This document shows, piece by piece, positions 35,071 to 45,286 of a stretch of DNA of 64,000 bases; position 1 is the first letter of the stretch; each line of letters opens with the position of its first letter. The DNA comes from Roseateles depolymerans (GTDB lineage Bacteria; Pseudomonadota; Gammaproteobacteria; Burkholderiales; Burkholderiaceae_C): the NCBI RefSeq assembly GCF_003387155.1, contig NZ_QUMT01000001.1, positions 1,367,858 through 1,431,857 of the forward strand, in the 5' to 3' direction. A program made the translations under genes and the position numbers. Below the pieces are notes generated by a model. The model made no database searches and was not told the DNA's origin. It saw nothing but the letters and a program-made list of their open reading frames with translations.

Positions 35071-36381
35071 ATGCAGATGCTGAGCCGATTCCTTCGTATG
35101 CCTGTACTGCTGCTGGCCGCATGCGGCTGGCATTTGGCGCAGGCCCAAACCGCCGTGGTGATTGGCGGGAACCTGCGTTTTGACAATGACGCTGTATGGC
35201 AGCGCATCGTCGACGAAGCTGGTGGCCCCGGCAAGGCAAAGGTGGCGGTGTTGGCCACTGCCTCGGCGGCGCCGGAGCAGTCCGCCAATGCCATCGTGCA
35301 GGTGCTGCAGCGCCATGGCGCACAGGCCGAGCACATTCCGGTCGCGCCCCGGCTCGAGGGCGCGGACCTGCAGAAGAATCTCAACGACCCCGCCTTGATC
35401 GCCAAGGTGCGTGGCGCCAGTGCGGTGTTCTTCTCCGGTGGCGCGCAAGGGCTGATCGTCGATACCTTCCAGCCGGGCGGCAAACCCACCGCGATGCTGG
35501 AAGCGATCTGGGAGGTGTACCGCCGTGGGGGCGTTGTGGCGGGCACCAGCGCGGGGGCGGCCATCATGAGCCGCACCATGTTCCGTGACGCCCTGGATGT
35601 GATGGGCGTGATGCGCGGCCAGATGCGTGATGGTCATGAAATCGACCGCGGCCTGGGCTTTGTGAGCGACCGCCTGTTCGTCGACCAGCATTTCCTCAAG
35701 CGCGGCCGCATCGGACGCATGCTGCCGCTGATGATGGCGCAGGGCTACCGGCTGGGCCTGGGCATTGAGGAAAACAGCGCCGCGGTGATCCGCGGGCCGT
35801 CCGTGGACATCATTGGTGCCCGCGGCGCGCTGCTGGTGGACCTGCGCAGCGCTCGCACCGATCCGACGCTGGACATGTTCAATGTCCAGAATGCCCGGCT
35901 GAGCTATCTGGACAACGGCGACCACTACGACCTGCGCACCGGCCAGGTCACGCCTGAGCAGCGCAAGACGCCGCTGCCGGAGACCCGCATCATTCGAGCG
36001 TCCCACTCGCTGACCAGCCCGGTGAGCACCTTCCAGACCGATATCCTGGGAGACAACCGCATCGTGCAGGCCATGGCGGAACTGATGACCGCGCCGTCCG
36101 GCGAGGTGAGGGCGATGGCGGCCCGGGTGCGCCCCGGGGCGACCGAGCCGCGTGACCGCACGGCCTTTGTGTTCCGGCTGTACCGGGGCGAGGGCACCCA
36201 GGGCTGGTTCAACAGCCAGGGCGATGCCAATGACATCACCTTGCTGGATGTCCGCCTGGATGTTCGACCGGTGCCGGTGCCCCTGGCTGCACCGCCGCGC
36301 CTGGCAGCCAACAATCCGCCGCCGCAGCCGGCAGAAGCGCCGGTGGGGGCTGCGGCAGAGCCTTCAGCAACGCCCCGCTGA
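35071..36381 (+). CDS. Exported cyanophycinase-like peptidase (S51)
   Basis: This 436-residue enzyme has a signal peptide (MQMLSRFLRMPVLLLAACGWHLAQA-Q). The cyanophycinase core has AVVIGGNLRFDN, VFFSGGAQGLIVDTF, the nucleophile elbow GVVAGTSAGAAIMS (Ser), then DRGLGFVSDRLFVDQHFLKRGRIGRM and LGLGIEENSAAVI. Enzymes of this type cleave the Asp-Arg polymer cyanophycin; an exported form implies scavenging of external polymer. The ~100-residue C-terminal extension ends in a Pro/Ala-rich tail. No cyanophycin synthetase is in the window. Confidence 0.9.
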   Translation: MQMLSRFLRMPVLLLAACGWHLAQAQTAVVIGGNLRFDNDAVWQRIVDEAGGPGKAKVAVLATASAAPEQSANAIVQVLQRHGAQAEHIPVAPRLEGADLQKNLNDPALIAKVRGASAVFFSGGAQGLIVDTFQPGGKPTAMLEAIWEVYRRGGVVAGTSAGAAIMSRTMFRDALDVMGVMRGQMRDGHEIDRGLGFVSDRLFVDQHFLKRGRIGRMLPLMMAQGYRLGLGIEENSAAVIRGPSVDIIGARGALLVDLRSARTDPTLDMFNVQNARLSYLDNGDHYDLRTGQVTPEQRKTPLPETRIIRASHSLTSPVSTFQTDILGDNRIVQAMAELMTAPSGEVRAMAARVRPGATEPRDRTAFVFRLYRGEGTQGWFNSQGDANDITLLDVRLDVRPVPVPLAAPPRLAANNPPPQPAEAPVGAAAEPSATPR

Positions 36382-36521
36382 CCGTTCAAACTGCGCCCAA
36401 GGCCCTGGCAGAGCGGGGGCAATGCCACGACAGGACGAGCCCAACGTCCAGCCAGGACAAGGACAAGGACAGGGCCAACGCCCAGCCAGGGCGCGCGCGC
36501 CCGGCGCGACGCCTGCGCCGC

Positions 36522-38222
36522 TTACTTCCCGCCCACCGTCACCCAGCGCAGCTCAAACCAGTTATCGGCCCGATGCTGCACCGTCACGTTCTGGCGGAAG
36601 GCCCAGGGAATCATCTGGCGGTGCAGCGGAATCACATGGTTCTGCGCCTTGAACTCCCGCAGCGCGGACTTCACCAGTTCTTCCCGCTTCTTCGGGTCAG
36701 GCTCCACGCTCGAGCTGGCGGCCAGGGCGTCGAACTTGTCGTTCTTCCAGTTGCCGAAGTTGTAGTAGCCCACGCCCTTTTCACCGCGATTGCGCAGCAG
36801 CGGCGTCAAAGCCACTTCCGCATCGGTGATCACGCCGCCCCAGCCGAACATGTAGAGGCTGGTGTCCATCTTCTCCAGCTTGGGGAACATCAGCGTGCGC
36901 GGCTGGGCATTCACGTTGACCTTCACCTTCAGTTGTGCCCACATGGAGGCAAGCGCCAGGCAGATCTTCTCGTCGTTGATGTAGCGGTTGTTGGTGCAGT
37001 CCAGCGTCACCTCAAAACCATTGGCATAGCCTGCATCGGCCATCAGTTTCTTGGCCGCGGCCACGTCGTAGGGCAGGCGGGCCTCGATCTGGGCGTCGTT
37101 GTAGGCGCCGAGCGGGGAGGGCGTCAGGCCGCCGGTGGGCAGGCTCAGGCCGTTCATCAGCTTGAGCTTGATGGCGTTGATGTCAATCGCCTGGTAGAGC
37201 GCCTGCCGCACGCGGGCGTCCTTGAACGGGTTCTTGTCGCCCGGCACCTTGCCGTAAAGCAGCTTGTCCCGCGCCTGGTCCATGCCGATGAAGATCAGCC
37301 GGTTCTCCGGGCCTTCCAGCACCTTCACACCGCTGGTCTGCTTCAGCTTGTTCAGGTCACGCGGGGCCGGGTCCAGCACCACGTCCACCTCGCCGGAGAC
37401 CAGGGCCGCCAGCCGCGTCGAGTCGTTGGCGATCGGCGTGAACACGGCCTCCTGCACATTGCCTTCGAACTTGCCCCACCAGTTGGGATTGCGCTTGAAG
37501 CTGGTGCGGATGCCGGGCTGCCGGTCCACCATGATGTAGGGGCCGGTGCCATTGCTGTGGGTGGCGGCGTAGGTTTCGTCCTTGTCCTTGTAATTCTGCG
37601 GACGGGTGACCTTGTGCTGCTCGCTCCAGCGCTTGCTCATGATGAAGATCAGGTCCAGGTGCTGCAGGAAGATGGGGTTGACCTGCTCCAGCTGGAACTC
37701 CACCGTGCTGTCGTCCACCTTGCGCGGCGTGCCGACCGCCTGGGCATAGGCGCTGATGTTGGAGTTCACATCCTTGGCGCGCGTCACCGAGAACACCACG
37801 TCGTCCGCGGTGAAGGGCGTGCCGTCCTGGAACTTCACGCCCTGGCGCAGCTTCACCCGCCAGAGCGTGGGCTTGACCTGGGTCCACTCGGTGGCCAGGC
37901 TGGGCACGATGTTGAGGTTGCGGTCCCGGGCCACCAGCCGCTCATACACCTGCCCGTTCATGGCATTGGTGACGATCTCGTTCTGGGAATGCGGGTCAGC
38001 GGTCTGCATGTCGCCCGCGCCGGCCCAGCGCAGGGTTTGCGCTTGGACGGGCAGGGCGACCAGGCTCATCCCCCCTGCACAGCCCAGCGTCACGGCCAGA
38101 GCGCGCAGCGCTGATCGCAGGGCGTTCAGCGGCGGACGGCGGCGAGACGGGTCATGGCGGGGCGCGGACAATGGGGCGCGGGCAGCCACCGGGGCCACCA
38201 GGGTCGAAGGGCAGTGATTCAT
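36522..38222 (-). CDS. Peptide ABC transporter substrate-binding protein (SBP_bac_5)
   Basis: This 566-residue periplasmic binding protein of the DppA/OppA family has a long twin-basic-looking N-terminus (RRRPP ... hydrophobic LAVTLGCAGGMSLVALPVQA-Q), then LRWAGAGDMQTADPHSQNE, the family signature region WRVKLRQGVKFQDGTPFTADDVVFS, FKRNPNWWG and VRQALYQAIDINAI. ATG 38222 has GGAGCC just upstream. No permease or ATPase genes adjoin it, so it is an orphan component here. Confidence 0.92.
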   Translation of the reverse strand: MNHCPSTLVAPVAARAPLSAPRHDPSRRRPPLNALRSALRALAVTLGCAGGMSLVALPVQAQTLRWAGAGDMQTADPHSQNEIVTNAMNGQVYERLVARDRNLNIVPSLATEWTQVKPTLWRVKLRQGVKFQDGTPFTADDVVFSVTRAKDVNSNISAYAQAVGTPRKVDDSTVEFQLEQVNPIFLQHLDLIFIMSKRWSEQHKVTRPQNYKDKDETYAATHSNGTGPYIMVDRQPGIRTSFKRNPNWWGKFEGNVQEAVFTPIANDSTRLAALVSGEVDVVLDPAPRDLNKLKQTSGVKVLEGPENRLIFIGMDQARDKLLYGKVPGDKNPFKDARVRQALYQAIDINAIKLKLMNGLSLPTGGLTPSPLGAYNDAQIEARLPYDVAAAKKLMADAGYANGFEVTLDCTNNRYINDEKICLALASMWAQLKVKVNVNAQPRTLMFPKLEKMDTSLYMFGWGGVITDAEVALTPLLRNRGEKGVGYYNFGNWKNDKFDALAASSSVEPDPKKREELVKSALREFKAQNHVIPLHRQMIPWAFRQNVTVQHRADNWFELRWVTVGGK

Positions 38223-38511
38223 GAAGGCTCCAGATCTTGGGGGCAAGGCGGTGGGGCGGCGCTCCGTGGAGCGGCCACGGCCGGGGGATGACCCAATTCC
38301 AGGACATTCCCCCTGAACAGGTCAGCCCCAGCGGCCCACTTGCCGAACTTTCGTGTTGCGATCCAGTTTAGGGGCAGTCGCGGAAGCTGCGACAATGGGG
38401 GACATCGGGCCAGGCGTCCTTGCGAACGCCGGACCGGTCCAGGCCCCGCCGGACCGCTGTCTGACCAGACAGGGCCCACCCTCTTCAGAACCACTCCGGA
38501 ACCCTTCCGCC

Positions 38512-40176
<1,665 letters not shown>

Positions 40177-40205
40177 GCGGGCCCCGCACCCTCTTGGACC
40201 CCTCC

Positions 40206-40739
40206 ATGGCTGCCGGTTCTCCCGCGCCATCGGCCCCGGCTCAGTCCGGGGCTGCGGGGGCGTCGGCGCTGCCCGGCGCCTCCAGCACCTCCGCCCCGCT
40301 GCAGGGGAATGCCGAGGCGGTGACGCCCCCGCGACTGGTCTCGCTGGGCCGGTTCGGCCGCTTCCTGCTGGTGGGCGGCGTGGCGACGGCGGTGCACTAC
40401 GTCACCGCCTTCCTGCTGCTGCGGCTGGCCGGTTGGCCGGCCGTGCAAGCCTCCGCCACCGGCTTCGTCGTCGGCGCCATGGCGAACTATGCGCTGAACG
40501 CGCGCTACACCTTCGGCCTGCGCGGCCAGCATGCCCATCATCTGCCTCGCTTCGCAGTGGTGGCCGGCATGGGTTGGCTGCTCAATGCCGCCGGCATGTG
40601 GGGCTTGCTGCGGGCGGGTCTGCACCCGTATGTGGCACAGCCCGTCGTCACCATCCTGGTGCTCTTCTTCAATTTCCTGCTCAATGCCTTGTGGGCCATG
40701 CGCCCGCATCGGCCTGACTCCGGGCAATTCCCAGGGTAA
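40206..40739 (+). CDS. GtrA-family membrane protein
   Basis: This 177-residue protein has four membrane helices (FGRFLLVGGVATAVHYVTAFLL; ASATGFVVGAMANYALNARYTF; FAVVAGMGWLLNAAGMWGLL; VVTILVLFFNFLLNALWAM) and a GtrA-type ANYALNARYTF motif. It is thought to flip polyprenyl-phosphate-sugar. A Ser/Ala-rich N-terminal tail of about 45 residues is unusual. It is followed by a GtrB-like and a membrane glycosyltransferase gene, forming a three-gene set like those that glucosylate O-antigen. Confidence 0.88.
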   Translation: MAAGSPAPSAPAQSGAAGASALPGASSTSAPLQGNAEAVTPPRLVSLGRFGRFLLVGGVATAVHYVTAFLLLRLAGWPAVQASATGFVVGAMANYALNARYTFGLRGQHAHHLPRFAVVAGMGWLLNAAGMWGLLRAGLHPYVAQPVVTILVLFFNFLLNALWAMRPHRPDSGQFPG

Positions 40740-40853
40740 CGTCCCCCCAATTCGAAGGGCCCCGTCGTCATCGAAGGGGCAGGGGCGCCCGCTAGAGTCT
40801 GCCTTCGCAGAGGCCGTCGGTGCGGCCCTCTGCATCGTGCACAGGGGCGGAGC

Positions 40854-41861
40854 GTGGAACTCATCGAACGACAACATTTTTTGGGTGCCCCGGACTTTCG
40901 GGAGCAGGCACCCGTGATCAACTTCGTCCTTCCTTGCTACAACGAAGAAGAAGTGCTGCCGGAGACCGCCAGCCGGCTGGAACGTTTGCTGGAGGACCTG
41001 GAGTCTCAGCAACTGATTTCTCCCGCCAGTTCCATCTACTTCGTGGATGACGGCAGCCGGGACCGGACCTGGGCACTGATCGAGTCGCTGTCCGCCCGTT
41101 CCCCGAGGTTCTGCGGCATCAAGCTCAGCCGCAATCGAGGCCATCAGAATGCGCTGCTGTGCGGGCTGATGAGTGTCAATGGCGATGCCCTGATCAGCCT
41201 GGATGCGGACCTGCAGGACGACCTGGGCATCATTGCCGACATGGTGCGGGCCTTTCGCAATGGCCATGAGGTCGTGTATGCCGTGCGCCGGCGGCGCGAC
41301 ACCGACACCTTCTTCAAACGCTTCACCGCCGAGGGCTACTACAAGGTGCTGGCCGCCATGGGTGTCAAGCTGGTGTTCAACCATGCGGACTATCGCCTGA
41401 TGGGCCGCCGTCCGCTGGAGGCGCTGCGTGGCTACCGGGAGCCTCACCTGTTCCTGCGTGGACTCGTGCCCTTGCTGGGCTATCGCAGCACGTCGGTGGA
41501 ATTCGACCGGGCCGAGCGCTTTGCGGGCGAGTCCAAATATCCGCTGACCAAGATGCTGTCGCTCGCGTGGCAGGGCATCAGTTCCTTCACGCCTTATCCG
41601 CTGCGTTTGATCACCGGGGCGGGTGTGCTGGTGTCGCTGGTCAGCCTGAGCATGGCGCTGTGGGCCCTGGGGGTGCGCATCTTCACCGAGGACGCCTTGC
41701 CCGGCTGGGCCTCCACCGTGATCCCGATGTATTTCCTCGGTGGCATTCAACTGCTGGGGCTGGGGGTGATCGGGGAATATCTGGCCAAGGTGTTCGAATC
41801 GGGCAAGCAGCGGCCGCGTTATCAGGTGGAGAGCATCTGCGGAGCGTGGAGAGCGCCTTGA
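40854..41861 (+). CDS. Polyprenyl-phosphate glycosyltransferase, GtrB-like (GT2)
   Basis: This 335-residue protein has a GT2 domain with NFVLPCYNEEEVLPE, IYFVDDGSRDRT, LSRNRGHQNALLCGL and the DxD-like SLDADLQDD, followed by two C-terminal membrane helices (GAGVLVSLVSLSMALWALGV; MYFLGGIQLLGLGVIGEYL). Such enzymes transfer a sugar from UDP-sugar to undecaprenyl phosphate on the cytoplasmic face. The start is GTG 40854 after a G-rich site. Confidence 0.92.
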   Translation: MELIERQHFLGAPDFREQAPVINFVLPCYNEEEVLPETASRLERLLEDLESQQLISPASSIYFVDDGSRDRTWALIESLSARSPRFCGIKLSRNRGHQNALLCGLMSVNGDALISLDADLQDDLGIIADMVRAFRNGHEVVYAVRRRRDTDTFFKRFTAEGYYKVLAAMGVKLVFNHADYRLMGRRPLEALRGYREPHLFLRGLVPLLGYRSTSVEFDRAERFAGESKYPLTKMLSLAWQGISSFTPYPLRLITGAGVLVSLVSLSMALWALGVRIFTEDALPGWASTVIPMYFLGGIQLLGLGVIGEYLAKVFESGKQRPRYQVESICGAWRAP

Positions 41862-43636
41862 CGGCGCGGCTGCGAGCCATGGGACGGTCGGTCGCATGGC
41901 ACTGGCCGGCCTGGCTGCTGGGGGCGGTCGTGGGGCTGGCCTACTTCCTCAGCAGCCCGGTGGCCGGCGACTTCTGGTGGTTCGATGCATCACGACACGC
42001 GATGAACAGTGTGTTCGTGTATGACTTCTTCGCGCAGGGGGGCTGGAGGGATCCCATTCGCGCTGCCAAGGCCTATTACGACCAGTATCCCGGCATAAAC
42101 ATCGGCTTCTATCCTCCCTTCCTGTACCTGGTCACCGCGCCCCTGCTGGGTGTTTTCGGGGTGAGTCATGCGGTGTGCCAGGCCGTGGTGTCGGCCTTCG
42201 CTGCGCTCTGCGCCATGGCCGGATATGCCTGGACCCGTCCATTGCTGGGCCGAGCGGCGGCGTGTGCCTGCGGAGCGATGCTGGTGCTGGTGCCGGAGAT
42301 GGCCTTGTGGGGACGCCAGGTGCAGTTGGATGTTCCGGCGGTGGCCCTGCTGCTGTGGGGTGTCTGGGCTCTGGCCAAATGGCTGGAGGCGCCGCGGAAG
42401 CGATGGCTCTGGCTGGCGGCCTTGCTGCTGGGGTGCGCCATGCTGACTCGTGTGCAGACCGTGCTGGCCTGGCCGCTGTGGCTCGGGGTGGTGGCGCTGC
42501 ATCCGGTGGCGCGTGAGCAGCCCTGGCGACTGCGGCTGGGCGCGACGGCGCTGTATGGGCTGCTGTCGCTGCCCTCGGTCGCCGCCGCGCTGTATTTCGC
42601 GAAGGTGATGGGCAGCCTGGCTGGGCGCATGCCGGACATGCCGGCGCTCTGGTCGTGGGCCAACTGGGGCTGGTATGCGGCTCGCATGCCGGAGCAACTG
42701 GGCATTGCCGCCACGGCGCTGCTGGCGGTGGGGCTGGTAGTGCTGGTCGCGTGGGTCGCCGCCTCAGGTCAGGCGGCGTTGCGAGGCAGGACGGGCATGG
42801 CGCTGGTGCTGGGGCTGCTGGCCTGGCTGTTTTTCAGCGTGGTGTCCAACAAGGAGCCGCGTTTTGCATTGCCGGTCTTGCCATTTGCGATGCTCGCGTC
42901 GCTATTGGTCATCGGGCATGCAGCTGCAGCCTGGCCGGCGAGGCGTCTCGGTGCAATGGCAGGAGTCGGCGCGCAACACAGTGCCAACCTCACTGCATCA
43001 CCTCTTGCATCAACCGCTGCATCACCGGCTGCATCAACGGCTGCACCAACGGCTGCATCAGCCAATGCACCACCCGCGACATCCATCGCCCCATCAACCA
43101 CTGCATCGTCCACGGCGTCACTTGGCGCATCACCCATCGCAGTAGCAGCCGTGCTCGTGCTGTTCTCTGCCATGGTGGTCGAAGCGTGGGCCACGCATCG
43201 ATGGACTGAAGTCCCTCGTGTCACCGGCCATCGCGAAGCCGCCATGCTGGCCGCCCAACTGGCGCCGCCCGATACCCGGGTGATGATCTCAGCCCATCGC
43301 GACGGCAATTTCATCTTCTCGCTGCGCACGCTGGGGCAGCGTCCCGACCTAGCCGTGCGACGCGCCGACAAGTTGCTGGTGGACATGACCATCATGCGCC
43401 AACTGGGCATCCAGGACCGTGGCCTGAACGACGCCGACATCCGTGCCTTGCTGGACCGCGAGCGTGTATCGGTGGTGGTCGCACAAAGCGCTTACCTGGC
43501 CGACCAGCCCTCGATGCAGGCGCTGGACCGGCTGCTGGCGTCCGGCTGCTGCTTCGAGCTGCGCCAGACCGTGCCCATCCAGGGCCAGCACCGGTCGGAT
43601 GAGACCGCCTTGCGGGTGTACGTACGACGGCCCTGA
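41858..43636 (+). CDS. Membrane glycosyltransferase (GT39/ArnT-like, GT-C)
   Basis: This ~592-residue polytopic protein has about ten helices. An early acidic loop, FWWFDASRHAMNSVFVYDFF, and a second segment, YPGINIGFYPPFLYLV, are typical of GT-C enzymes using lipid-linked sugars on the periplasmic side. A C-terminal soluble domain (MISAHRDGNFIFSLRTLG) follows. TTG 41858 overlaps the GtrB stop and follows GGAGAG; ATG 41879 is the alternative. A Ser/Thr/Ala/Pro-rich insert at about residues 375-425 comes from degenerate tandem DNA repeats. Confidence 0.85.
   Translation: MTARLRAMGRSVAWHWPAWLLGAVVGLAYFLSSPVAGDFWWFDASRHAMNSVFVYDFFAQGGWRDPIRAAKAYYDQYPGINIGFYPPFLYLVTAPLLGVFGVSHAVCQAVVSAFAALCAMAGYAWTRPLLGRAAACACGAMLVLVPEMALWGRQVQLDVPAVALLLWGVWALAKWLEAPRKRWLWLAALLLGCAMLTRVQTVLAWPLWLGVVALHPVAREQPWRLRLGATALYGLLSLPSVAAALYFAKVMGSLAGRMPDMPALWSWANWGWYAARMPEQLGIAATALLAVGLVVLVAWVAASGQAALRGRTGMALVLGLLAWLFFSVVSNKEPRFALPVLPFAMLASLLVIGHAAAAWPARRLGAMAGVGAQHSANLTASPLASTAASPAASTAAPTAASANAPPATSIAPSTTASSTASLGASPIAVAAVLVLFSAMVVEAWATHRWTEVPRVTGHREAAMLAAQLAPPDTRVMISAHRDGNFIFSLRTLGQRPDLAVRRADKLLVDMTIMRQLGIQDRGLNDADIRALLDRERVSVVVAQSAYLADQPSMQALDRLLASGCCFELRQTVPIQGQHRSDETALRVYVRRP
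42975..43140 (+). repeat. Degenerate 9/18-base tandem repeats inside the glycosyltransferase gene
   Basis: GCATCAACC/GCTGCATCA-type units recur about fifteen times, encoding a Ser/Thr/Ala/Pro low-complexity loop between membrane helices. The unit length is a multiple of three, so the frame is kept. Confidence 0.7.
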
Positions 43637-43858
43637 TGGCGCCAAGTTGTCCGCGAACATCTGGGCCTGCGCGTCCGCTCCACCGCCCGCACGTTTGTGT
43701 CCGCCCTGACACGATCCGCCATCCCTTTGTCTCCAACAGCCCTGAGCGCCAGACCCGGTCAAGAGACTTCGACTGTTTTCACCTTTCTTTACGGCGGCCC
43801 CATGGCCACCTAACCTGCTGCGCCGAGGATGACGTCATCAACACAGGAGATGTCATTC

Positions 43859-44476
43859 ATGTTCAAGCGTTTCTCCCGTCCCCTCCAAGCCCTGGGTGTG
43901 GCGGCGGTCATGAGTGCGGCCGCGCTGGGCGTGCACGCCCAGTCCCGCCCCGACGCCCCTGCGGCTGCAGCGTCCGGTCCGATGGGCCACGGCCCCCGCA
44001 TGCCCGGCGGCCCCGGCGGTCCTGGCATGCACGGCATGCCGGGTGAGGGCGGCCCGATGTTCCTCGGCGGTCGTCTGCTGAAGGACGTGGGCGCGTCCGA
44101 GGCCCAGCAAAAGCAGATCCGCGGCATCTTCGAGTCGGCCCGCAAGGACCTCAAGGCCCAGCACGAGCAGGGCCGCCAGTGGCACGACCAGATGGCCGCG
44201 CTGCTGAGCGCCCCGACGGTGGACGCCGCCGCCGTCGAGCAACTGCGCCAGCAGATGAATGCCCAGCATGAGGCCGAATCCAAGCGCATGACGCAGGCCA
44301 TGGTCGATGCCGCCAACGTCCTGACCGCCGACCAGCGCGCCAAGCTCGGCGAGCTGATGAAGAAGCACAAGGCCCGCATGGAAGAGCGCCTGAAGCACAT
44401 GCGCGATCGTGCCGGCCGGGGTGGTCCGCGCGGCGACGCGCCCATGGACGCACCGCCCCCGCCCAAGGGTCAATGA
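43859..44476 (+). CDS. Spy/CpxP-family periplasmic protein
   Basis: This 205-residue protein has a signal peptide (ending GVHAQ) and a Gly/Pro/Met-rich segment (MGHGPRMPGGPGGPGMHGMPG). A helical domain with VGASEAQQKQIRGIFESAR and the LTxxQ motif of the Spy family (LTADQRAKLGEL) follows. Spy/CpxP proteins act as periplasmic chaperones or damp Cpx-type kinases. A GGAG site precedes ATG 43859. It lies 15 bases before a regulator-kinase pair, so a CpxP-CpxR-CpxA-like module is likely. Confidence 0.88.
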   Translation: MFKRFSRPLQALGVAAVMSAAALGVHAQSRPDAPAAAASGPMGHGPRMPGGPGGPGMHGMPGEGGPMFLGGRLLKDVGASEAQQKQIRGIFESARKDLKAQHEQGRQWHDQMAALLSAPTVDAAAVEQLRQQMNAQHEAESKRMTQAMVDAANVLTADQRAKLGELMKKHKARMEERLKHMRDRAGRGGPRGDAPMDAPPPPKGQ

Positions 44477-44491
44477 GTGAAGGAGTCGGCT

Positions 44492-45286
44492 ATGCTTCAG
44501 ACTTTTGATGATTCCGCAGCCCGACTGCAGGCCGAGCAAGCGGCCCGTCAGGCGGCTGCGGCGCAACGCCCCATGAATCCACGTCTGCTGTTGATCGACG
44601 ACGACGCGCGTCTGACGGCAATGCTGGGCGACTACCTGAGCAGCGCCGGCTTCGATGTCAGCTTTGCCGGTTCCCTGGCGCAAGGCCGGGCCGAGCTGGA
44701 AGCGGGCCAGTATGAACTTCTCGTGCTGGACCTGATGCTTCCGGACGGCGATGGCCTGGAATTCTGCCGACAGCTGCGCAGCGACAAGCGCTGGCGTCGC
44801 CTGCCGGTGCTGATGCTCTCCGCCCGCGGGGAGCCGATGGACCGCATCCTCGGCCTCGAACTCGGCGCCGACGACTACCTGGCCAAGCCTTTTGAGCCCC
44901 GCGAACTGCAGGCCCGTGTGAAGGCGCTGCTGCGCCGCACCGAGCCGCAGGCGCTGGGCGACGAGGTGCTGCGTTTCGGCCGGCTGGAGATCGACCTGGC
45001 CGCCCGTCAGGTCCGCCTGGACGGCAACGCCTGCGACCTCACCAGCCATCAGTTCGACCTGCTGGTGGTGCTGGCCCAGAGCCCGGGCCGGGTGCTGTCC
45101 CGCGACCAGATCATGGATGCGCTCAAGGGCCATCCGCTGGAAGCCTTCGACCGTTCCATCGACGTGCACATCTCGCGCATCCGTTCGGTCATTGAAGACG
45201 ACGCCAAGAATCCGCGCCGGGTGCTGACCGTGCGCGGGGCCGGTTATGTCTTCGCTCGCAAGCAGGACGCTGAAGGCCTGGAGTGA
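44492..45286 (+). CDS. OmpR/CpxR-type response regulator
   Basis: This 264-residue protein has a ~30-residue Ala/Gln-rich N-terminal extension, a receiver domain (LLLIDDDARL; phospho-Asp in LVLDLMLPDGDG; Lys in YLAKPFEP) and an OmpR winged helix (LTSHQFDLLVVLAQSPGRVLSRDQIM ... DRSIDVHISRIRSVIE ... LTVRGAGYVFAR). AAGGAG precedes ATG 44492. The stop overlaps the kinase GTG. Confidence 0.95.
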   Translation: MLQTFDDSAARLQAEQAARQAAAAQRPMNPRLLLIDDDARLTAMLGDYLSSAGFDVSFAGSLAQGRAELEAGQYELLVLDLMLPDGDGLEFCRQLRSDKRWRRLPVLMLSARGEPMDRILGLELGADDYLAKPFEPRELQARVKALLRRTEPQALGDEVLRFGRLEIDLAARQVRLDGNACDLTSHQFDLLVVLAQSPGRVLSRDQIMDALKGHPLEAFDRSIDVHISRIRSVIEDDAKNPRRVLTVRGAGYVFARKQDAEGLE

